A DNA stretch of 64,000 nucleotides, taken from the NCBI GenBank assembly GCA_958510825.1, contig OY294052.1:8825816-8889815 (forward strand). Reading direction: 5' to 3'. Positions within the stretch are counted from its first letter, which is position 1, and each line of letters starts with the position of its first letter. Positions 33,466 to 44,774 of the stretch are shown piece by piece. The notes under the pieces were generated by a model that was not told the DNA's origin, did no database searches, and saw only the letters and a list, made by a program, of their open reading frames with translations. This DNA comes from Brachypterus glaber (taxonomy: Eukaryota; Arthropoda; Insecta; Coleoptera; Kateretidae). Made by a program: the position numbers and the translations under genes.

Positions 33466-33716
33466 TGTATATATATTTTCGAGTGTGGTTTATTTTTTTA
33501 AGTGGTTTATTTAATAATATCTGGCATAATAATAAAAACCTTTATTTATTATACCATTTCATATCTTAAAAGGATATAATTTAATTTTATATTCAATAAT
33601 AAACCATGTAGGAGCTATAAATTTGTCGTTAAGAGCAACATACTTTGTTTTGACAGTTATAGTCTAAGATTATATTTATGGTAAAGAATATTTACAAATA
33701 TGGTACGTTTATTTAA

Positions 33717-33803
33717 TTTGCCATTTGAGGAGCATTGTTTCAAAAATTATCAAATCCTTAACACGTATTTGTTAACTTTTGAAATAATGCTCCTCATATG
33801 TTA
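33717..33803. repeat. Hairpin around 20-bp arms
   Basis: TGAGGAGCATTGTTTCAAAA at 33726 faces TTTTGAAATAATGCTCCTCA ending at 33797. Confidence 0.75.
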
Positions 33804-34004
33804 AAATGTTAAAACTAAAACTATCAAATATTAAGATCATTTAAAACTGATTTATTAAGGTAAAATATCAAACTGGTAAGAAATTAAGGACTAGTTAATA
33901 ATTTAAATTAAAAGAATCACACTTTAGAGACATAAGAAAGTTGCCCCTAATCATAAGCTTTTTAATTAATAACTCTGGTACCCTTTTAGCTAGAGCGACA
34001 AGGT

Positions 34005-34420
34005 TTTGCATGTATACTAGTAATAATAAGGGCAATAAGTTAATGTTAATTTATTATTTTGAATCTATCCAGAGCCGTGCCTGGACGGGCAAAATATGTG
34101 AGGCTTAACACATTTTGCACTACACTTTTTTATTTGTATTTTTTTAATTTTTTGTAAAAAGTATTTCTTAGGTAAAAATACATGAAAAATGTGATATAAA
34201 TAAATAAAAAAATAAAAAATTATTACTTTTTATAAGACTTCCTTTAATAATAAATTTAAGTGTTTTGGTAAAGAATAATTTTATGCTTAGTTTTAAATAG
34301 AGAATGGCCCTGAAGCATTAAAATTTTATTGGTGCTTTTTTTCGTTCCCCATTCAAATGTCCATCCTCGAAGGCCGTAGCTCCCTTAGAGCTTATTTTCG
34401 GAAATATCTTTATTTAAGGG
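34005..34420. repeat. Foldback family A internal and end fragment
   Basis: GCTAGAGCGACAAGGTTTTG, GGGCAATAAGTTAATGTTAA, CCAGAGCCGTGCCTGGACGG and GTAGCTCCCTTAGAGC are the inverse of blocks in 42665-43368. Confidence 0.65.
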
Positions 34421-35547
34421 CAAACGACAGCAAACAGGGTGTATGATTTAACATATCATTTTTTCATCATATTTTTTGTTCTTTTTTTCAAGTATAACCT
34501 TAAAATCGAGGCGTAAACCGCTGAAAAAAATGTAAATGTAAAATAAATTTCTTTTGAAATGTAATACCAAGATTACCTCGAAAATCTTAAAAATTACTTA
34601 AAAAAGGACCCTCGTTTGGTAAAGATGATATTTCCTTGGATTATCCCCAAGATTACCTACAATTTATACCCCCAAATTCCTTAACCCTTACCCTTTACCC
34701 TAAGTGTTTCAAAGTTAGTCTGTACATAAAAAGTTGTGCTGTATGATTTAAAAAAATACCCTTAAAAATACATTTATTATTTGCAATTTTGGCGAAGGCG
34801 CCACCATTGTAATTTTCTAAATTAAAAACCAATTCAGGTTCGATACATATTTGACATTTTGAGGCAGTTTTTTTTATATCATATTACCTTAGTTTTAGCC
34901 CCTATATTTGATATTTTGCAACTCAAGTGCAAAAACATGATGTGGCAGAGAAAACTGAATTCAAAGCCTCGAAAATTAGTTAAAACCAACTAATGATGCA
35001 AAATACTAAAGATTATACATACAAATAAATAATAATATAAAAAATGTGTATGGTAGTTTTAACAAAACAAAAATTATTATTTTTTTCTTCACCGTTTTGT
35101 TTATTTTTTGACCAATTAAAGGTTAAATCGTTGTCATTATTCTTTATAATATGAAAAAGAGGTTGTATCACTACATTACATTACATTTTACATTTACTTT
35201 TTCTTTCTCGTTAAATCCAAGCTTTGTACAAATATTTCTGAATAATTCTTATTCGCCCGTTCCTTAACACGGCATTCCTGAACGATTAATGAGATGAAGT
35301 AGCTCAAAAGAAAAATCTGATTATGGATCATGGTAGCAGAAGGTCTACACATTACAGAACCATTTACAGCTAAATCCAGAAAACTTGTTTTTGGTTAATA
35401 ATGATAAATAATCTTCTGCAGAATAATTCTGACAATAAATTGCATATTTTGTTGAACGATTCCCATAGTATTTTTTTACCTGATTCCGAATATCTTTAAA
35501 GTAAATCGTTATATTTTTCCGTTTCCTAGAAAAATCTCACAAGAAAA

Positions 35548-36209
35548 CACTCAAAAATTTGCCGAGACCATTTTAATTGCATCTGGCTAGATTTAATTTA
35601 GATTTTTTTCCGTTTTTCAAGTGCTTGTAGAAAAATTATCATAGTGCCTGTAAGCTTTTATCCAGGCTTCAATTAGAGCGGGGTTCTTACTCTTTAAAAT
35701 CGTACAAGAATAACTTAAGTCAATGTTTAGTGGTAAATTTGAAAACAGTTTTAAAATACCGCCGATAACACATTTTATGAAAACTATATTTTTCTTTGTT
35801 ACATAGTGTCATTAAGTAGATAATATTACCCCTGAAAATCTCAAATACAGAACATCTATGATAAATTATTATTATTATCATGGATAATACAATAATTCAC
35901 AATTACTGTCAAAAAGTTATACAAAAAAAGAGCAAACTTGGAAAAATTCGGCAAAAACACTATGTAGCAAAGATAAATGTAGTTTGCATAAAACGTGGTT
36001 TCAGAGGTATTTTAAAACTGTTCAAATTTACCACTAAACATTGTCTTAAGTTTTTCTTGTACGATTTTAAAGAGTAAGAATCCCGCTCTAATTGAAGCCT
36101 GGATAAAAGCTTACAGGCAACATGATAATTTTTCTACAAGCACTTGAAAAAAATATAAATCAAATATAGCCAGATGCAATTAAAATGGTCTCGGCAAATT
36201 TTTGAGTGT
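35548..36209. mobile_element. Foldback element, 662 bp, arms about 215 bp
   Basis: ACACTCAAAAATTTGCCGAG opens and CTCGGCAAATTTTTGAGTGT closes. Arms include AGTGCTTGTAGAAAAATTAT, AAGCTTTTATCCAGGCTTCA and TACTCTTTAAAATCGTACAA and their inverses. The 65-codon frame at 35880-36077 spans centre and arm and is not taken as a gene. No target duplication was clear. Confidence 0.82.
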
Positions 36210-36224
36210 TGAGCAGTGTTATGA

Positions 36225-36362
36225 GTAAAATTAAAAAGATTTCTTTGAAAACAGTATATAAAATATTTGATCGTTAATTTTATAGATTAATAATAATTAA
36301 TCTATAAAAATCTGAGTTAACGATCAAATATTTTATGGACTGTTTTCAAAGAAATCTTTTTA
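36225..36362. repeat. Long hairpin, about 138 bp
   Basis: AAAAAGATTTCTTTGAAAAC and AAAATATTTGATCGTTAA on the left against TTAACGATCAAATATTTTAT and GTTTTCAAAGAAATCTTTTT on the right, with an inner TAGATTAATAATAATTAATC pair. Begins 15 bp after the previous foldback. Confidence 0.85.
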
Positions 36363-36554
36363 ATTTTGCTTCTAAGCTTAAGCTAAACATAATATTTTAT
36401 GTAGTTAGCCGAAGATTTTCACATTCAAGCTGTTATATTAACGATAGTTAAAGAGATATGAACTTAGTTTATTGCACATAAACAGAAATACTCGTATAAG
36501 TCTAATAAACTAAGCATATTATATATTATAAACGCCTATTGAGCTAAAGTTCAC

Positions 36555-36960
36555 TACTATACATACAGTGTGGTCCAAAAGTTACACCCCCTCTTAACTT
36601 TTGAACGAGTTTTCAGATTTCGACTACAAAGAAGGATATCGTTTTAAAGGAGTTTTGAAATAATGAGAAACTTAACCAAATTTGTTTGTTTATAATAAAC
36701 TAAATAAATATTTAATAAAAATTCGTTAACAATTTTGGGTTATCCTAAACTTGAAACCAACTTCATCGTGATGCGCTAAGACTCTTCATCATCTTGAAAA
36801 AAAGTGATTTTTTTTTTTGTTTTTCTAAACATCAACATAACAGAATGATAATAAAAATACTCTACAATATTAACTAAATTCATTTATTAAAAACTACAGC
36901 TTAAAATTGTGTAACTTTCTCGCGGAAATAAAGATATTACACTTACACGTTTAAAGCCAC
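36555..36960. other. Gene-less stretch with Tc1-like end motif
   Basis: ATACAGTGTGGTCCAAAAGT at 36564 resembles TACAGTAAGGTCCAAAAGTC at 10409 and ACAGTGTGGCCCAAAAC at 42359, a form common at Tc1/mariner-type termini. No full element could be delimited. Confidence 0.45.
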
Positions 36961-36967
36961 ATTAAAT

Positions 36968-37400
36968 TACTAGTCTGGGGCCTTACTGTCCCATGGGACT
37001 GCAGACTTTGGGTTACCGTTGGAGCTGCTAGATTGCTTTACAATATTATATTATTAGTATAAATATCTTAAAAATAATTCCATAATATTACTGAAAAACT
37101 TCTAATAGCCCATTTACACATTGAGTATTTTACAGCATGTTAAAGCCATAAAAATTAATAAAAAACATCAAAATATTTTAATTTTACAGTCAAGAGTAGT
37201 TAACACAACGCAACACACTTTGCCTTGGCCCCGTAGTATGTCAACTTGCTAAGTTAAGTTTTTTTGACATTACGTGACACTTGACACTTGAACTTTTATT
37301 AGCTGCAATGTTGCCAAATCCTGCATTGACATATGTCAAAATTCGTAATTTAAATTAGTAATTAAAATATGTTCAAGGCCTTAAAAAGGGCTAAAATTTT
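36968..37400 (+). repeat. Dispersed repeat B, copy 2
   Basis: Same blocks as 27487-27935 in the same order and orientation. Could be a solo LTR or MITE; ends are not clear enough to decide. Confidence 0.75.
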
Positions 37401-37843
37401 GAGAAAGTATTTAGCCCATATTTAGCCCAAAATACCATACCCTTCTTTGGAACACGTAAACAAGTGAACTTAAACTATAATTTGGCATAGATATATGTAT
37501 AATAAAAACAAGGCAACAATTATGTTCCACTGTGTGCTAATGTCTATATCTCGTACTTCGAAAACAAAACTATTTATCTAGCCTCCAGTGCCTAAACACT
37601 GTATGTTATACAAAACCTTGGTTATGTAAAAGCATGCTTTCTGATTACATATAATTTGTTATCTCGTAGTAGATTCGAGAACATATGTTGCTACTGAACA
37701 TAAACAATGACCATTCAGTTTGGTAATTTGTATGTACATATAGCTTCTTAATTCAAACGCATATCCTGAACCCCTATTTAGCAAAGCGAGTTATCAGACG
37801 TTAGCGGAATACCTAAACCATTTCCTTGATGTTATACAGGGTG

Positions 37844-39011
37844 TATTTGAAATAGCGTAGGAAATTTTAACAGGTGATTCAACATGATAAAATATGACAA
37901 AAAGTTCCTATAAACATATGTCTAAAAATGCGTCATAAGGGAGCTACGCCCCTTTGAAATTGGCTAAAAAAATCGGTTTTTATTTAATAACTCAGGAACC
38001 CTTTGAGACATATTAACGAGGTTTTGCACGTGAATTAATCCTAATAAGGCCCATCTTTGTATGTAATTTTCACGTACTTATTTAAACCAGGGGTGTGCGA
38101 AACGGGGGGGCATTATCAGTTTTTTGTCCAAAACTTTTTTCTGTATAACTTTTTTGCAATTTTATTTTTGAAATATAAATATGATTCCTCAGGTCAAAAT
38201 ACATAAAAAAGGTACTCTTTTTGTAATACTGTAGGATTAACCGTTTTCGAGAAAAGTTCATTTGAAGGTGAAATTTCACGGTTCGAGGACGAAAAATTAA
38301 ATACTAAAATATCGAAAACCAAAATTTTAATTATGCAATGTTATTCTACATCAAAAACTAAGAAAAAAAGTTTCCATACATGTAGGTCGAAAAAACGCTT
38401 TTAAAGCTACCATAGCCCTTTAAAAATGGTGCATATTTAGGAGACCATAGCTCCATTAGGATTGATTTTTGGAAGTACCTGTATATGAGGTTTTTTTCTT
38501 AGTTTTTAATGTAAATTAGCCCCGCATCATTAAAATTTTGGTTTTCAACATTTTAGTATTTAATTTTTCGTCCTCGAACCGTGGAATTTCACCTTCAAAT
38601 GAATTTTTCTCGAAAACGGTTAATCCTACAGTATTACAACAAGAGTACCTTTTTTATGTATTTTGACCTGAGAAATCATATTTCAAATTTAAAATTGCAA
38701 AAAAGTTACACAGAAAAAAGTTTGGGACAAAAAACTGATAAGCCCCCCCTCGTTTCGCAAACCCCTGGTTGAAATAAGTACATGAAAATAACAAATAAAA
38801 ACGGGCCTTGGTAGGATTAGTTGACGTGCAAAACCTCGTTGATATATCTCAAAGGGTTCCTGAGTTATTAAATAAAAACCGATTTTTTTAGCCACTTTCA
38901 AAGGAGCGTAGCTCCCTTATGACGCATTTTTAGACATATATTTATAGGAACTTTTTGTCATATTTTATCATGTTGAATCACCTGTTAAAATTTCCTACGA
39001 TATTTCAAATA
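37844..39011. mobile_element. Foldback family A, large near-palindrome (about 1.17 kb)
   Basis: Left end TATTTGAAATAGCGTAGGAA, right end on the complement TATTTGAAATATCGTAGGAA; preceded by ATACAGGGTG. Nearly the whole element is two inverted arms of about 570 bp meeting near 38420. Shared blocks: AAGTTCCTATAAA, AAGGGAGCTACGC, CGGTTTTTATTTAATAACTC, GAGGTTTTGCACGTGAATTA. Open frames near 38082, 38581 and 38689 are mirror artefacts. Confidence 0.88.
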
Positions 39012-39164
39012 TATGTATAATATTATATCTATGGTTTCTCGATTTTAGGCACGGCTAGCCTTAAAAAACTTAGATAAAAAGTCAAACTACCCCGGATTTT
39101 TTGATTTTGCTTGTTTTTGGGACATTTCTAAAAAGTTTTTAACAAAAATTGAAATCGCTCACGA

Positions 39165-39495
39165 AGCCGTTTTTAAATAAAGTAATTCTTCTTCTTCTTC
39201 AAGTTTTTCGTCACATCACAATACGGAGTTTTTTCTATGACACACCCTATATCATAGGTACTACCCATGATACTTAATATTATCACGACCATTGACACGC
39301 CTACTTTATTAATCTCTAAAATAAGACGACCCTAATTTTGGACATTAACAAAGTAGGCGTGTGGTGATTATATTGAGTATCATGGGTAGTACCTATGCTA
39401 TAGGGTGTGTCAGAAAAAACTTCTTATTGCTATATCAGGAAAAGCTTGAAGAAGAAGAAGAAAAAGAAGAATTACTTTATTTAAAAACGGCTTTT
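39165..39495. mobile_element. Foldback element, about 330 bp
   Basis: Arms include AGCCGTTTTTAAATAAAGTA, ATTCTTCTTCTTCTTCAAG, GACACACCCTATA, AGGTACTACCCATGATACT and CACGCCTACTTT with inverses after 39345. Centre near 39330. The 73-codon frame at 39361 runs through the arm. Confidence 0.82.
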
Positions 39496-40397
39496 GTAAT
39501 GTTTTTTTATAATTTGTTTAAACAATATGTAGTTGTACACAACTGTTCTTTTAATGCTTTCTGTTTGTATAATAAATTGTAAATTTTCGTACTGTTACCT
39601 TACCCTCTTTCCGGAGGAGTTATTTTGATGTTTCTGACATTTGTAACCTCACTGCTGTAATGGGGCCCAAAACCTTTAATTACTAAGATTGCCCTGATAA
39701 AGTGCAAATACATGCACGAAATGTAGACAACCTACTAATTTGTTTTTCTTCGATATCCTATATCTCACGACTGCCATACTAAATATAACAAACAATGTCC
39801 TTTTTGGCATGAGTAGACAATTATCTGACGTATACAAAATGTAAAACACGTCCATGTTGTTAGATATTGTTATATTTATGGATTTTGCTTTGTCTTTTAA
39901 TAGCTTTTATCTGAAAAAGCAATAAAATTAAAATAACTAACGCGTTTCTATAATCGTTGCCAATTTTTATTTGTATATTTTGGAATCAATGAAGGAGATT
40001 TATATTTTAGTATTATTATTTGTATTCTGTATTATGCCATTATTTCATAAAAAACTCTATGCTTAGGTAGTTTTTTATTAATATTTATTCAAATTATTGT
40101 TTGTGCTTTGTAGACTAATCCATTATTAAAATTTTGGCTAACCATGTATTAAAATTAAGTATTTATACATATATACACAGTGATATAGAAATACATCAAC
40201 AATTCTTAAGATTATGAGAATAAAACTAAAAAAAATACTGCTGGTAACAAAAAGAAATACATATAAAGTTATTCGCATCAAAAACGAAAAAAAAAAAAAA
40301 CAATAAAATATTTTTAAAAACATTTTCAAAAATAGCCAAAGATCTAACACAGAAGCTTGTCTTGAGCTTATAAAATAAGATATCAAAATGCCTTCAC

Positions 40398-40473
40398 TTT
40401 TTCTGTATTTTTGGGCCATATCCTTTTGTTTTTTCTTTGTAGATTTATCCGACTGTTTTTCTGGCAGTACCAT
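40398..40473 (-). CDS. Speculative first exon (25 codons) possibly of the ENT-like gene
   Basis: ATG in a good start context (A at -3, G at +4) opens MVLPEKQSDKSTKKKQKDMA and continues to QKYRK, then one base before a weak GTGAAG donor. The phase (1) and hydrophilic composition fit the acceptor at 10334, whose exon needs exactly one base from upstream. It would imply an intron of about 30 kb. Beyond the donor the sequence joins a dispersed repeat. Nothing else links the two, so this is a guess. Confidence 0.2.
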
Positions 40474-40742
40474 TATCAGAAATTTCTTAAAAGAAATATT
40501 AATTAAAATTAATTTTACCTATGATTGAAATGTTACTAGTGTCAAAATTTGACATCCAATTAAAAATAAAAAATATATCAAAATTTACTAAAATGCCTAT
40601 ATCTCGGAAACTAATGGTCCTACGATAGAAATGACCACATATGTTTTTGTATAGAATTAAAAATTATTTTTATTTATGCAGAAAAATTGTCCTACTATAA
40701 ATAATATCAGATATCGCTAAAACTTATAGTTTTTGTTCATTT

Positions 40743-41170
40743 TACACGGAAAAAAAAATTATAGCTAGGAGCGCTATAACACACATACCAAGCAAATTAT
40801 AATCGCTTATTATATAAATACAAGGCTTTCTCTTGCAATTATGGCAGTCAGTGTAAAAATTTATATGAAATACTTTAATTGTTTAGTGAATAATAAAATA
40901 TAACAAATAGTATGGCATTTATAGCTTAAATAGATTTAATTATTATCCGTGCTAATAATTTTTATAATATAATAAAATTTCTGTAAATTTATAATAGTGC
41001 CTGTAATAAATATAATCGTGTCTGTAATATATATAATCGTTTCCAATTTATTTTTAACATTATTAGTTATTGTGTCCCTTATAATCTATAGCTTAAATCA
41101 CTATAATTTGCCACTGTTACCAAATATCTTATAATGTATAGCGCAGAGCCCACTAATTTCTTTCCGTGTA
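40743..41170. mobile_element. MITE copy 2, TA-flanked (about 428 bp)
   Basis: Same family and orientation as 8622-9050. I counted four substitutions and one A-tract length difference. Termini TACACGGAAA and TTTCCGTGTA. Non-autonomous mariner-type element. Confidence 0.85.
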
Positions 41171-41819
41171 CCAATCCATATTTGTGAAGAAAATAGAAAA
41201 GGTCCAAAATCGTTTGGTAAAAGAATTTTTCAAATCGGACATTTCGTTCAAAAGTTATAAGGTTTACATACAGATAGACAGACAGAAAGACATTTTTTTC
41301 TCATATTCTCGACTTTTCATGGCATTCTTAAGCCGAAAATGCAAAAAAAGATTTTTCGGTCGATTTTAATAACGGGTGTTTCCACCCGCAAAAAAAAAAT
41401 AAAATATTTTCAGGGATAATATCATAAATGATACTAGGTTAGGTATCGGTGGTTTTTTACATAAATTTACGAATATTAATCAAAATGACGAAATTGCAAC
41501 CACTGCTTTAGCAAGAGTTGCATTTTCCAAAAATTGGGATTAATATGAGCAAAATTTGAAAAAAAAAAGCACCAGTACCTAACCTAGCATCACGAATTGA
41601 TATTTAGGGAGAGAATATAATTTATATTTAATACACATACCTCTTAATTATAACGTATCCACAAATAAATTATATTTTATAAATTTATAAATTAAGAAAC
41701 AAACAATAAGAACGATTTTAGATTATAGAAGAGTGGGGTGAAAAAAACCATTGTAGGGGTAAGGTATTATCACTTATCAGTACAGCATACGTCATAATAT
41801 GTATATTATATACAGAGCA

Positions 41820-42014
41820 ATTATAAAGTGTCGAACAGTTTGAAAAGAAAATACCCTTCGTTTGAAGCCACGCCTCTGTTTGAGTTGTGCCCGACAAGCC
41901 CATGTGATTGCTACGTACAACAGCTCGGTGGCCAGTAAAACGCACACAGCCTTCTTGTATTTTACTCATCGCTAATGCCAGTTTTGCATTAAAAAGTGTT
42001 CGGCACTTTATAAT
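41820..42014. mobile_element. Short TIR element, about 195 bp
   Basis: Ends ATTATAAAGTGTCGAACA and, on the complement, ATTATAAAGTGCCGAACA: 17 of 18 bases. The interior is richer in G and C than its surroundings. No target duplication was clear. The 83-codon minus frame lies across it and has no recognisable domain. Confidence 0.7.
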
Positions 42015-42488
42015 CGCACGGTATAAATTGTATTTTCAAACATATTTAGAAAAATGGCGAAGGCGCTAACACAGAAACTTGTCTTGAGTTCCTTTGATTT
42101 AAAATTTCGTATAATTAAATAATATTATTAAAAACTATTTAATTATTTAAATTATATTTAATTAAATATTATTCCATTTATTCTTAAACTTTGGTTACCT
42201 TAATTAAACATCTCAGTCCAGAAAATAAAATTAAAGTTGTACTACGTTAAAAGCGAAGCTGGCTATCAGTTCATGGGGTTACAGCTCAAGTTTAAATTAA
42301 ACTTTAATTAAACATATTTAGATGACGTGTTTGCTAAGTGAGAAAGACTGCATAAATACAGTGTGGCCCAAAACAATATTGCTGATGAAAAAATTGTGAA
42401 TTATAAAATTTAATGTGTATTGCATTTTCCTTATTGCAGTCTGGAGATTTGGCCCTAAACGTATTGAATTAAAATAAAATCACTCAAG

Positions 42489-42560
42489 GAAGCGGTGGTA
42501 GCTTAGTCTAGACTCTGGTCTTGTTACCAAGAAGGTTCGATCCTCGGCCAGATGACAAAA
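42489..42560 (+). repeat. tRNA-like SINE head
   Basis: GCGGTGGTAGCTTAGTC followed by AAGGTTCGATCCTCGGCC gives boxes A and B. No proper acceptor stem pairs. Downstream sequence continues AT-rich, as in a SINE body. Confidence 0.45.
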
Positions 42561-42664
42561 TTTTTAAATACAAATTTCACAGCACTGATAAAACACTATC
42601 GTAATCAATAGCGTAATTGGGTTATAGAATACAACAATTAATAGTTGTATATGCGCCAATAACT

Positions 42665-43368
42665 ATACAGGGTTATTCAGAAATAAGTTCGAAAAATTAA
42701 AGACTTGATTCTACTTTAAAAAATATGAAAAAAGTTCCTATAAAGGTTGGTCCGGAAATGAGCCTTAAGGAAGCTGCGGCCCTTCGAAGATGGACATATT
42801 AAATTGGGAACAAAAAGAAGCACCAATAAAATTTTAATGATGCAGGGTGATTCTTTACTTAAAACTAAGCAAAAAAGTATTCTTCACCAAAACAACTAAA
42901 TTTAATATTAAAGGAGTTATAGCCTTTTAGTGGCACAGAATGTTACTTCCTCTTAATTGCATTTTTTTTTAAACAGTAGGTCATATAGTGTTACACTATA
43001 TGACATTTTTTATGTATTTTTACTGAAGGGATCTATATTTATTACAAAAATCCAAATACACATAAAAAAGTTTGGGGCAAAAATGTGTTAAGTCTCACAT
43101 ATTTTGTCCGTCTAGGCACGCCTCTGGATAAATTCAAAAAAATAAATTAACATAAACTTATTGCCCTTATTAATACTAGTATACATACAAAAACTCGTCG
43201 CTCTAGCTTAAATTTATTAATTAAAAACCTTATTTTTATTACAATTTTAAAGGGATGTAGCTTCCTTAGGCCTCATTTCCGAACCAACCTTAATAGGAAC
43301 TTTTTTTCATATTCTTTAACGTAGAATTATCTCTTAAATTTCTCGAACTTATTCCTGAATACCCCTGT
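42665..43368. mobile_element. Foldback family A subfamily with ACAGGGTTATTCAG ends
   Basis: Left ACAGGGTTATTCAGAAATAA and right (complement) ACAGGGGTATTCAGGAATAA, with about 100 bp of matching inverted ends through AGTTCCTATAAAGGTTGG and GGAAATGAGCC. Fragments of the same type are at 25640, 33335 and 34005. Confidence 0.8.
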
Positions 43369-43739
43369 TTGTTGCATATAATACAAAAACAACAAACAAG
43401 TAAACGCTTTCAGTATTTAAAACGAATACAGTTGTCCGATTTACAATAAAAAAATTGTATGCATTTTATTTTAGGTTTACTTATGCCCATGGAAATTTCA
43501 GCCCAAAATGCTTACTTTTAAAATATTGGTAAAAACAGCTGATTTCCGCCATCTTTATTAATCATCCTTCATAAAATACCGGTACTATATTACAGCAATG
43601 TTGTTGTAAAATTAAATACTATGACGTTGTTTAGTATATATATATATGGTTTGATTGTATTTCATATAACGTTATAATATTTTAGAGTAATTGTATAAAT
43701 ACCTAAAAGTTGACACAACAACGTTTTGTATTAATATTT

Positions 43740-43927
43740 TTAGATTTTTTAATCGGTGTGTAACCAAGTGATTCGGAGGACAGAGAAAGCCGTCGGTCCC
43801 CCTGGATTAGTAGGCATCGCTAGTAACTATCTAAATCAGGGTGAAAGATGCAACAGATGCCGACACTACCGACTTCGGTGGGTCTCCCTGGCAGTAATGC
43901 CATATGGTAAATAAATGTAAAAAAAAA
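43740..43927 (+). repeat. Retrotransposon 3' end with A tail
   Basis: A more GC-rich block (GCCGTCGGTCCCCCTGGATT, GATGCCGACACTACCGACTT, CGGTGGGTCTCCC) ends ATATGGTAAATAAATGTAAA plus A tract. The polarity fits the 3' UTR of a LINE or SINE copy. No protein part is visible. Confidence 0.5.
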
Positions 43928-44639
43928 CTCCGGGAACAATGAAGATAAAAGATTATTCAAGTAAAATAATGACTTTATGCTTAAGAATTTCCTCCACATT
44001 TACCCTTTGTATAAGTCACCTCTCAGGTCACATAGATCTGACTAATATTACTGCGATTTTTAGTTTTAAAAATGATTTTGTTATGTTTCATCAACAAAAA
44101 AAAAATAATAAAACAGCGTTTGGATCATAGTTTGTTAAATAATTTAAAATAAGTCTTATTTTTATGTTTTTAAAGCTAATTTTCTCAACATCATAATTAA
44201 ACTTTAATAACAGTAAAATATGTCAAAGTTTAATAACCTTAACCCTTGAAATCTTTCAAAAGGAAATTATCCAATATAAAAACTTTAAAATTAGCCCTAT
44301 TTATTAAGTAGCATCAAAAGAACCTAATAAAGCATTTTGTAAGAAAGCCTTTGAATGAAAAAATCCTTTCAACAAACTTTGATATTGGTTAATTTTTAGG
44401 CCAATCTAATCCCCAAACACTGTCAAGCTTAATAGGGTGCTGTCATTTAAATAATCATGCAAGAAACGGACCTAGCTAATGCTTATTTACATTATAAAAA
44501 TGCAAAAAGCAATACAGTAAAACAAAACATTTAATTTTTCTTCCATAATACCTACGTACTTTTTGGTTTTTTCTATATTTTGTGTCGCTTATTTTAGACT
44601 CGTTGAGGCACGTGTCAACGTTAAGCTACAGAGTTAAAA

Positions 44640-44770
44640 TTTGGCATAAGGTGGGTGACCCAATCTGCCATGTTTCTAATATTTCCACCCCCTCTTGAAC
44701 CTATTAGTTCCTCCTCTGTGTCATAGATGACACTGCCAGTTTATCTGTTATATCGAAAAGATGCCTGTTT
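44640..44770 (+). repeat. Dispersed repeat C, copy 1
   Basis: CCTCTGTGTCATAGATGACA, CTGCCAGTTTATCTGTTATA and TCGAAAAGAT match 63880-64000 closely. Confidence 0.6.
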
Positions 44771-44774
44771 ACGG

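Noticed and set aside
38082..38901. Two similar 63-70-codon frames MKFHLQMNFSRKRLIL / MEFHLQMNFSRKRLIL
   Set aside because: Mirror frames from the two inverted arms of one foldback element.
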